A model generated the notes under the pieces. That model saw only the letters and a program-made list of their open reading frames with translations. It did not search any database and was not told where the DNA came from. 64,000 nt of DNA. It comes from Linnemannia elongata. Taxonomy: Eukaryota; Mortierellomycota; Mortierellomycetes; Mortierellales; Mortierellaceae. Location of the stretch: positions 744,001 through 808,000 of the forward strand of contig JAXBDG010000018.1 in the NCBI GenBank assembly GCA_036320915.1, written 5' to 3'. Positions 56,976-64,000 of the stretch are shown here, in pieces (positions within the stretch are counted from its first letter, which is position 1; every line of letters begins with the position of its first letter). The position numbers and the translations under genes were made by a program.

Positions 56976-58251
56976 TCATAAAGCCTTTCGCTTGCTGCTC
57001 TGTTCTGCCTGCCATTTCAGACGCGTCTTGGTTCTGTCAAGGAATTCGACATGGCTTTGCGGAAAGATTGCTCCAAAGTTCGTCTCATCGACCTTGATTA
57101 CAACTTGCTTGAGACCCTCGAAATCGGGGTCAGGGCGAGGAATCAGCCTGGCAGTCACTTTGACAGGGTACGAGATCACCATATTGATGCATGTCTTGTC
57201 GGTAGGGCAGTACTTGCCGAGGTCTACCGCGTGCTGCTTCACATGTTCGGCAAATACCGTCTCGAGACCCGACTGAGCATTCTTCTCATCGAATATCTGG
57301 CGCAGCTTCGTTGAACAAAGGCGGGAACAACTTGTTGTTGATCTGAATATAAAAGACAATATCAGGTCCCGAGGGCTTGGCATCGGGGAAGAAGAACGGA
57401 GGGACGACACGGCCATCATGCCTCGAGTCTTGGTGGGCGTGGGCTTCCATGAAGTCCTCCATCGAGATGTGCTCGTAAGAGGTCCCGCGTTGGCGGTCTT
57501 GTTCATCCAGACCGACAATATCTGCGTTTCCGGCGAGTTCCGTACACTGAGAGAGAACCGAGGGATCATTTGGCCAATCGCAGAGAGCGCGAGTCTTGAA
57601 CGCCTTGGTAAGGGCGTTCATCATCATAAGTCCCCATGCGTATCTGTGTGCTTGCGCCTTATTCAACTGCTGGATCCACCATTCCATGATTTCCATAAAG
57701 TCGGTATCCTGCTCTTTGAAGTAGTTCTCGGCGGCCTTCAGCACAAACGGCTCATCGAGAACCGTCCACACAACCCCATCGATGATCTTGATGGTACCGA
57801 GAGCGTGTTCCATCAACTCTGGCACTGCGTCCTGAAGGACCAGCTTGTTGGCTCCAAACATGTAACTTTGAAAGAGGAGAAGCCTCAGCACTTCCTCCAG
57901 AGTTCGGAACTTCTTGAAGGCCGACGGGTTCTTACGACACCTGCGTTACGAGTGAACAATCTCATGGCAGAGATTCCCTTGCATCTCACAGCGCTCATAA
58001 GACGCCCGTCTTTCCTCTGTGTCGTCTACCGCGTCTTGCCAGGCGTCAGGGTCACCTTTTGCAATGATCTTCTCAATAGCTACGACAGCTGTGTGAAATC
58101 GGCCGACAAGCCTCTTCGTTATCGCCTGTAACGCTTCTGGTCGCAAGAGTCTGTCCAATCCTTGTTTCGCATCGTCTGTAGGCAACAGCTCTCGCATGCC
58201 AGCGACGTACGCCTTGATCGAGTCGAGATCGGTAAATCTTGGAAATTCCAT
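56976..58251 (-). pseudogene. Crinkler-type C-terminal nuclease-like gene, broken
   Basis: The ATG at 58251 opens MEFPRFTDLDSIKAYVAGM and a helical region. An in-frame TAA stands at 57946-57948 (HS-stop-RRCRKNPS), after which the same frame continues as LLLFQSYMFGANKLVLQDAV, MMMNALTKAFKTR, ADIVGLDEQ and GPDIVFYIQINNKLFPPLF. Near 57305 a 1-nt loss shifts frame, and the remainder (KLRQIF, KYCPTDKTCINMVISYP, NFGAIFPQSHVEF) runs to a stop at 56976. GPDIVF..KLR fits a PD-(D/E)XK-like core as described for Crinkler effectors. The header and P-loop parts are missing. Two independent lesions make a working protein unlikely. Confidence 0.65.
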
Positions 58252-58465
58252 GTATTGGGCATTTCACATAAAATGTTTTGTTTTGGTCACTAAACCCCGA
58301 TTAGCCAACTATTCAGGTCAACAATCTTTGTTCTACACCCATGCAAACCCCGCTCACAGCTGGATTAGCGGTTAATTTTTTAACATCATTTTGGTTGAAA
58401 GGCGCAATAGACTGTCATTTATTATATGGATTAAACCCGACGCTCAGCAAAAAAAAGTGTATGAT

Positions 58466-60148
58466 CTATGGATTCATCATCCACTCGTTGTCCAGTGACA
58501 CTATATCAGGCTCTGTGTTTCGTATCGCGTAAGCTACTTCGCCAATGAGTCTGCCAACGTTACTAGAGTATGTCACGATGCTATGTTGGCATCTAACTGC
58601 CGAAAATATGTCGACAAGAAAAGTTTCCTCCATCTGCTCCATCGTGACACCAGCATCTCTATCGGCTTGCCATCCGTTGTTCGACCTTGCCGTATCCGCA
58701 TAGTGGAATTTAAAGTTGCTGTAATCTTCAGTTGATCTGATGACTTGGTCGTCGTCTGTCATGAGGTAGACGTTAGATACTCCAGTCTTGACTCGGTATC
58801 GATCAGCGTGCTCCATGTACTTGGAGAAATCGATCAAAGCGGCCTCCTCCTTCTTGTCCGAGTGTCGTACGTGGATGGATATGCAAGGTGTGGTCACCGC
58901 CGATGTCTCTCTGATCAGCTGTCGCATCGCGTGATTCGGCCGGATCGCGTAATACGTCAGCATGGACCTCCACCAGAAATGCCCCTTGTGCTCATATTCC
59001 GGTCGTATGATCATGCTGTTTTTGTTAAACATTGCACCCAGGTCCCAGTTTGGGGATTTGAAATTGATTGTGGTGGTATTCCATGCGCCGAAATCTGTCT
59101 GCGGAGGGTCCGCGGAGAAAGCTCTCGCCATGTCTGCCTCGGTACATGACGTCAAGGGTATAAAGTTCGGGTTCTTCTGGACCGGATACAGCGTCATGTT
59201 GTAGTACTGGCTAAAGGCGAGCCCCAACCCCATGTTGTGCCAGCGAGATCCGAAGCCCCCCCAGTGGTTTGCCCCATTAAAGAAATTGGCGCATCTGTGT
59301 TGCAGTCGGTCCAAGTCCTTCTGCAAGGCAAGACGCTCCTTATCGGCAATCAACGTTAACAGCTCGAATCCATTCCCACCCATTGTGTCGACCATCCAAC
59401 GAGACCTTGTCTGCACAAAACTGTCCAATTCTCGCCCGATATCGATTCCTTGTACCACCATCATCTCCGCAGTGTAGTCGCTAACCTCTGCCATGAACTC
59501 CTTCGTCGTCACCGCCAGCTTATAGACTCGATCTCGACAATCGCCGACCAACACTGTGATAGGCCCACACAGCTCCGCAATGTGTGTCATGTTGGCCCCA
59601 TGATGGACACAGGCATCCATGTCAGCTGGGATAGGGCAGTTCGGCGTTGTTTTCGCTGGCTCGTTAAGATGGATAGGTCTGTTGGCGGCTGACTGTATGC
59701 TCTTTTCGATTGATGCTGATATAGCTGCTGATGACGCTAGAGCATCCGCGTTCAACTGAGTCAATGACTTGATCTCCTCCAGGTGAGCAGAAAGATCATC
59801 CACCTTCTTGAGCGAGTCTTGTTGGAGGGCCTCCCCCTGGGCCATGCTCTCCAACTTTTCCAACAAAGCCTGCTGTGTAGCCAGGACTTGCTGGAGCTGG
59901 TCAGCTGTACCAAGATGCCCTATTTTGCTGATAATATCCTGTTGAGTGTCCTTGGCGTGTGCGAGCTGGTCCTTGAAGGTCTTCAGGTATTTTTGATCGA
60001 GCAGTTCCATGGGTGGCGGTGGGTGGAGCTGGGACTCTCGGTAGAGGAGGAAGAGCGTGGTGGTGATGAGACAAAAGGCCATGAACGCCCCTGCTTTAGG
60101 GAGTGATAACTTAGGCCATGTGGAGGGGGTGGTCGTATTGGTGAACAT
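58466..60148 (-). CDS. Alpha-1,6-fucosyltransferase-like protein (GT23 family)
   Basis: A 560-aa single-exon ORF from the first ATG at 60148 (MFTNTTTPSTWPKL). It is a type II membrane protein: a short cytosolic end, one signal-anchor helix (AGAFMAFCLITTTLFLLY) at about residues 20-38, a coiled-coil stem to about 170 with many Gln/Leu, then a lumenal catalytic domain. Motifs resemble FUT8/NodZ enzymes: FNGANHWGGFGSRWHNMG, CISIHVRHSDKKEEA (donor-binding HxRxxD), VYLMTDDDQVI and HSIVTYSSNVGRLIGEVAY. Such enzymes transfer fucose from GDP-fucose to glycans in the Golgi. The acceptor in this fungus is unknown. The gene is intact and lies between a broken Crinkler gene and a LINE. Confidence 0.85.
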   Translation of the reverse strand: MFTNTTTPSTWPKLSLPKAGAFMAFCLITTTLFLLYRESQLHPPPPMELLDQKYLKTFKDQLAHAKDTQQDIISKIGHLGTADQLQQVLATQQALLEKLESMAQGEALQQDSLKKVDDLSAHLEEIKSLTQLNADALASSAAISASIEKSIQSAANRPIHLNEPAKTTPNCPIPADMDACVHHGANMTHIAELCGPITVLVGDCRDRVYKLAVTTKEFMAEVSDYTAEMMVVQGIDIGRELDSFVQTRSRWMVDTMGGNGFELLTLIADKERLALQKDLDRLQHRCANFFNGANHWGGFGSRWHNMGLGLAFSQYYNMTLYPVQKNPNFIPLTSCTEADMARAFSADPPQTDFGAWNTTTINFKSPNWDLGAMFNKNSMIIRPEYEHKGHFWWRSMLTYYAIRPNHAMRQLIRETSAVTTPCISIHVRHSDKKEEAALIDFSKYMEHADRYRVKTGVSNVYLMTDDDQVIRSTEDYSNFKFHYADTARSNNGWQADRDAGVTMEQMEETFLVDIFSAVRCQHSIVTYSSNVGRLIGEVAYAIRNTEPDIVSLDNEWMMNP

Positions 60149-60149
60149 A

Positions 60150-60950
60150 ACTGGTATAGGACGGATTGAAAACACGCGTCGACGATGATGGCGAAGGAAG
60201 GATTATGAACAGCTATAATAACGTGCTTGAGGTCAGCGAAAGTATGAATAGGCACGAAGCGGGCGAAGAAAACCTGAAGGCGTATATACATATAATCTCC
60301 AGTCATATAGCCTTACAATAGTCTAGTCAAGAATGCGCAGGGCTGAGCGTAGTTCTTGGGAGCGTTCTCCTGAGCGTTCTGGACAGGGGTCTTTGGCGTT
60401 CTTTGAGAGTTGTGTGGGTGCTGTTGCGAATCTTGAGTTTTGAGGTAGGATCGGACGTGTGTCGGTGCCAGGCGTTGGGCAGTTGCGACTTTATATACAT
60501 GAAGAGGATCGGGAAAGAAACGAGTTGTTTTCATTTGGGTATGGAGAGAGAAAATATATTATTCCCAATTGAGCCAGAGAAAACAAAATAAAGTGGACAC
60601 AATTCCACTTTGGGTCAGAAATGGGAGCCTCAGAAATGGAAAACAATAGGGGCTTGTCGGAAAGGGCGAGATCTAGAGTATCAAGAATGCATGCTAAGAT
60701 AGGAGGGATTCCAAAGGATACTAAAAATAGATAGATGAAATGCCAGCATAGACGACAAAGGAAGTCTCTGTGAACCTCTTGAAAAAAGGGACAAACCTTA
60801 AATGCAAGAGGGAGAGTCCCTCTTTGAGAAGAAGTACAGTCCTAGTTTCGACCCACTTCAGATTTCGAGTACTGTGAATGAGTATCTTCATCATAGAAGG
60901 TCTGGAAGAAAAGAAGGGGTGTCAGAAGGCAGAAGGGGTCAATTTGTTAC
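60150..60950. other. Intergenic, no gene seen
   Basis: Promoter side of the fucosyltransferase and the 3' target flank of the LINE. TTATATACA-like elements occur near 60282 and 60490. Confidence 0.35.
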
Positions 60951-61165
60951 CTTTTTTTTTTTGGAACGTCAAAGTTTTAATCCGAAAACGGAAGTCTAAG
61001 TGTAGCTCATGCGAGCACGGTATTCTACGTCGTTATAGCAAAGCAGAATAGATAAAGTGTACTGCGCAAAACCGAGGAAACACAATCCGTAATCTGCGCC
61101 AGGCGCACCTGCGCATACCTCCGGATGACCCTTGCTGCCCTTCGGGGGCGGTTCAAGGGGTAAGA

Positions 61166-63148
61166 CTAGGTGTCTTCCGTCTCGAACTCTTTAACTGTCA
61201 TCGCTCCTCTTTTTTCCATAATATCCATTCTCCTCCGACCTAGTAAGGCCTCGATCACCGCTCGGTCGGCTGTATGTGTATCATTCTGAACGCCAGGGCA
61301 TCGTCCCTCCTCGTGCTCCGCCAGAGGCCGCCCGCACTCGCATTCATTCGCTCGGGGTTTCCGTCCATATATTTGTTGCCATTGGGACCTGGGCCGCTCC
61401 TCCGGGGGTTTGTGCTTCCGTCTTTCTGTGATACCCTGCTGTTTCTCCCATTCGACGGTTCTCTCGCATCGCGGTTTCCATATTTTTTCTCTGCCCTCCT
61501 TCTCGATGTACTTGCAGAATAGTCGGCTGACGTGTTCGGCAACGCTCTTGGGCATCTCCTTGAAGACTTTGGCCCACTCAGTGGCAAGAGCCTTGGGTAC
61601 GAGTCCTCTGAGTATGTGGCAGACCGTCCACTCCTCATCGCCCGTGTATCCTTCATTACGGTCCTCCGTGCTTGGCCATTGGACGATCCTCCTCAGCGCC
61701 GCTTTGCATGCTCTGACGCTCGTCGCTACCCACCCAATCTCCTTGGGCTCTGTTTCTCCCTCCTTCCTTCTCTTCTTCCTCTCTCTGTTGTAGTGTTTCG
61801 TGGCAATCTCTCCCCAGAAGTCGATCCTCCCGAGTCCGTCCTTCCAGATTTCATCGTGGGCCTCCTTGCTCTCTGGGCATAACCATACGTGCTCATTGTC
61901 CTCCGTCGTCGCATGACACTGTCGGCACTGATCGTTTTTGTACAGGTCTGGTCGTCGGGCATGAAGGGCGTCCATTGTTGGTAGCATGCCATGGATTTTC
62001 TTTATCCTGTGGCTGCGTAGTCGTGTGTCCTGCTGCGAACTGAAGAATGTGTGTACTGGTTTGTTGTTGTGGATAATAGCAAGAGTACCGAGCCAGTCTG
62101 TGCCTTCATAGTCCTGGATCGACCTCTTGTGCCTCTTGAGTGATCTCCATGTCTGGTGCCACCGTCTGGTTGTCTGCATCTTCAGGGCCTGTCTGGTATC
62201 GATCTCGAGTGTAGTGCCGGCCATTCTTGCTGTGTAACGCAGGTCGTCCTGATCCTCCGCTCTGACCTCCCACTCTTTTCCTACCAACGCCTGGGCCTCC
62301 TTGGCCGCTTTGTCTGCTGCCTCATTCCACTTGTCGCCGCGATGTCCCTTGACCCATTCGACGGTTGTGGATCCTGTCCGCTCGCTGCATATCCGCGCTA
62401 CTATTGCCCATTCCACCGCGTAATCGCACCTCAGTTTGGCCCTCACCGACGCTCTCCTCCTGTTGACGACAATGTCATTGAACATCTTGACCACCTTTTG
62501 ATTGTCGGATCGGATACACACGTCCTGGTCTTGTGGTGTCGCGATGATGCCTGCTATGAGCCCCATGAGTTCAGGCTTGATGGATGATGCGAATCCTTTG
62601 ACTGTTCCTTGTATGACCGGTTGCTGTTCTCCTGCCACCGCGAAAGCCATCGAGCACTTGGCCTTCCCAAGGTTGACCATTGATCCGTCCGAATAAATAT
62701 ATCGTACTCCTGGCTGTGTGTGTTTCCTCTGTTCCTCCATGGCCGCCTGTGTGGCCTCGTCCATGTTAATGTGGTTGTAGCTGTGTTTCGGTGTATTGCT
62801 TGCCGTATGATGTTGTATCCGTTCCTTGATGGCAATGAGCAGCGGGTAAGCCTCCGCCTCCACTTCCTTTAGCCGAGCCTTTACCGCGCGCATTAGTCTC
62901 CGCTTGGGCGGGAGCGCTCGCTCTAACTCCTGTCTCCGCCTGTCTAGCTCAGCCTGTTTCTCGGTCTTCTTTCGACGCTTCTCCTCCTCTGCGGCCTCCT
63001 TTGCTGCCTGTTGTCTGAATTTGTCTCTGACCTCCTTCTCTCGTCGAATCTTTGTGTGACGGTCAATAATCTGATTGCGTCTCTCCCTGAACGCCCTCAA
63101 GTTCGCCCTGTCCACTGCTTTGTCTCCTGTCGCCTTGGGTGGGTCCAT
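61166..63148 (-). CDS. LINE-encoded RNase H protein
   Basis: 660 aa from the ATG at 63148 (MDPPKATGDKAV); the frame is open further up to about 63427 without another ATG. Residues about 20-120 are a highly charged coiled coil (Lys/Glu/Arg). RNase H follows with YSDGSMVN (Asp), SIKPELMGLIAG (Glu), CIRSDNQKVV (Asp), KGHRGDKWNEAADKAAK (His, Asp). A zinc-binding CRQCHATTEDNEHVWLC and a C-terminal CECGRPLAEHEEGRC cluster are present. RNase H would remove RNA from the cDNA hybrid. It overlaps the preceding ORF in the -1 frame, so it may be made by frameshifting or separate initiation. Confidence 0.82.
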   Translation of the reverse strand: MDPPKATGDKAVDRANLRAFRERRNQIIDRHTKIRREKEVRDKFRQQAAKEAAEEEKRRKKTEKQAELDRRRQELERALPPKRRLMRAVKARLKEVEAEAYPLLIAIKERIQHHTASNTPKHSYNHINMDEATQAAMEEQRKHTQPGVRYIYSDGSMVNLGKAKCSMAFAVAGEQQPVIQGTVKGFASSIKPELMGLIAGIIATPQDQDVCIRSDNQKVVKMFNDIVVNRRRASVRAKLRCDYAVEWAIVARICSERTGSTTVEWVKGHRGDKWNEAADKAAKEAQALVGKEWEVRAEDQDDLRYTARMAGTTLEIDTRQALKMQTTRRWHQTWRSLKRHKRSIQDYEGTDWLGTLAIIHNNKPVHTFFSSQQDTRLRSHRIKKIHGMLPTMDALHARRPDLYKNDQCRQCHATTEDNEHVWLCPESKEAHDEIWKDGLGRIDFWGEIATKHYNRERKKRRKEGETEPKEIGWVATSVRACKAALRRIVQWPSTEDRNEGYTGDEEWTVCHILRGLVPKALATEWAKVFKEMPKSVAEHVSRLFCKYIEKEGREKIWKPRCERTVEWEKQQGITERRKHKPPEERPRSQWQQIYGRKPRANECECGRPLAEHEEGRCPGVQNDTHTADRAVIEALLGRRRMDIMEKRGAMTVKEFETEDT

Positions 63149-64000
63149 GGGATTCTGGGTTTTTCTGGCGTTTGCTGTAGTAAGTCGATGGTGCGTGTTG
63201 TTTCTGGTGTTCTGTTTTGTGTGGTTGGTTGTGTTGCTGATTGTGTGGTTGGTTGTGTTGCTGGCAGTGAAAGGGGTGACGAAAAAGAGAAGGAAGAAGA
63301 AAAAGAGGGGGAATCTAAATCTACAATTGGGGGTTGGGTTGACTGTGAAGAAACAAAAAGGGAGGGTTGTGTGTGTTCGGATTGTGCTGACGAGTTGTGA
63401 GTGGGAAAGAATATATTGGGCATACAAAAAGTAAGGGGTGAAGAAATTAAGAAAGGGGAATTCAAATCTGAAAGTGACGAGGAAGAAACCGAACCCAAAA
63501 TACCCTCTTGTAGGTCCTTTTCTTTTTCTTTTTCTTTTTCTTTTTCTTGTTCTTGTTCTTGTTCTTTTTCTTGGCTTCGACAGCGATGCTCCAATGGACC
63601 GTGGCTGTCGTCGCTTATCGCAACCGCCCTTTCCCTACCTCTTATCACCTCTTGATCGCTGCCGTCTTCTTTTCTTTTTCCGTTCTTTTCTCTGTTGTTG
63701 TCTTTTTCTTGTTGATTTTGTTGTTGTTGTTCCATCGGCGGCTCCTCCTCATCTTCGCTTCCGAACTCCCACAAGACGACCTCTTCCTCCTCGGCATCTT
63801 CCTGTGTTTCGCAAGCGTGCCCCTGGTTCTCCTCCTCGCGCTCCCCCACACGATTCATCTCGATCTGCGGGAACTCTGAAATGGCCTGACACACCGCTGC
63901 AAACCATACTCTGTCTCCTTTGATCCCATGTGTACGCGCAACTTCTTTCCACGGTCTGGTGTGACTCCGATCCTCGTTGATTATATCCTCCAGGTAAAAG
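63097..64000 (-). CDS. LINE ORF2 C-terminal part (post-RT region), partial
   Basis: Open from the window edge: LEDIINEDRSHTRPWKEVAR, THGIKGDRVWFAAVCQAIS, a pattern typical of the thumb region after RT in fungal LINEs with RNase H. A long low-complexity acidic and Gln/Glu/Lys-rich tail follows, then a Ser/Thr/Pro-rich end, with a stop at 63097. The repeats KEKEKEKEK and QEQEQEK come from a TTTTTC/TTGTTC simple repeat at 63520-63575. Confidence 0.6.
   Translation of the reverse strand, partial: FYLEDIINEDRSHTRPWKEVARTHGIKGDRVWFAAVCQAISEFPQIEMNRVGEREEENQGHACETQEDAEEEEVVLWEFGSEDEEEPPMEQQQQNQQEKDNNREKNGKRKEDGSDQEVIRGRERAVAISDDSHGPLEHRCRSQEKEQEQEQEKEKEKEKEKDLQEGILGSVSSSSLSDLNSPFLISSPLTFCMPNIFFPTHNSSAQSEHTQPSLFVSSQSTQPPIVDLDSPSFSSSFSFSSPLSLPATQPTTQSATQPTTQNRTPETTRTIDLLQQTPEKPRIPWTHPRRQETKQWTGRT

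Larger units (their letters stand above)
60952..64000 (-). mobile_element. LINE (non-LTR retrotransposon) 3' part, extends beyond window
   Basis: The 3' end is an A-run (T at about 60952-60962 on plus), preceded by a roughly 200-bp 3' UTR. Two overlapping frames follow: an RNase H ORF (61166-63148) and the end of an upstream ORF with a post-RT region (63097-64000). The last 820 bp are nearly identical to the insertion at 41490-42310. The 5' end and RT core lie outside the window. Confidence 0.88.

Noticed and set aside
60755..60771. 17-bp match (GACGACAAAGGAAGTCT) to the DIRS end
   Set aside because: Too short; a match of this length is plausible by chance in 64 kb and no other DIRS sequence is next to it.

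Overview
The window looks like a stretch of nuclear genome from an early-diverging filamentous fungus. A Mortierella-like (Mortierellomycota/Mucoromycota) origin is an inference from content: short GT-AG introns, F-box proteins, ribonuclease-inhibitor type LRR proteins, Crinkler (CRN) modules, and Crypton, DIRS and LINE elements. It is repeat-rich and gene-poor: few intact genes, many decaying paralogues, long spacers and simple repeats. No bacterial, viral or CRISPR feature was seen.

Layout. 1-10.2 kb: a Crypton-type tyrosine recombinase gene (3496-7478, minus, 7 exons, intact) lies between two inverted duplicated arms (about 1-2860 and 8100-10160). Each arm carries members of a small-protein family beginning M-S/P-H-N; one subtype ends in a membrane helix, the other in an acidic tail. 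10.2-12.1 kb: F-box and acidic-tail relics. 12131-16517: a structurally complete DIRS retrotransposon (gag, RT/RNase H/methylase-like, tyrosine recombinase) with 123-bp inverted terminal repeats and an internal complementary region. 16.5-20.3 kb: pyrimidine-rich spacer and two more M-x-H-N genes. 20.3-24.65 kb: a second intact Crypton gene (4 exons, 1158 aa) whose insertion limits can be read by comparison with unfilled copies of the same block at 10.4 and 28.0 kb. 24.6-32.2 kb: repeat blocks, F-box relics and one more membrane-type gene.

32.4-40.7 kb: an F-box pseudogene, a Crinkler N-terminal/P-loop gene with a frameshift, and a frameshifted putative PD-(D/E)XK nuclease gene broken near its 3' end by a solo LTR with a 5-bp target duplication. 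40.9-45.6 kb: a nested repeat cluster with two antisense 28S-derived fragments, a 5'-truncated LINE with a 19-bp target duplication inside the end of a deleted DIRS derivative, a degenerate minisatellite, a small cysteine-rich secreted protein gene and a second LTR copy. 46.0-48.0 kb: a frameshifted F-box/LRR gene with about 20 repeats. 48.4-49.0 kb: a diverged piece of the 28S rRNA 3' end. 50.5-52.9 kb: an intact 824-aa F-box protein. 57.0-58.25 kb: a broken Crinkler nuclease-type C-terminus. 58.5-60.1 kb: an intact alpha-1,6-fucosyltransferase-like (GT23) gene. 60.95-64 kb: the 3' half of a LINE with an RNase H ORF, running off the window.

Two different mobile classes here (Crypton and DIRS) use tyrosine recombinases. 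Both Cryptons sit next to M-x-H-N membrane genes within duplicated blocks, so these blocks may be favoured insertion or recombination sites; this is an inference. All family assignments come from motif recognition without database searches.
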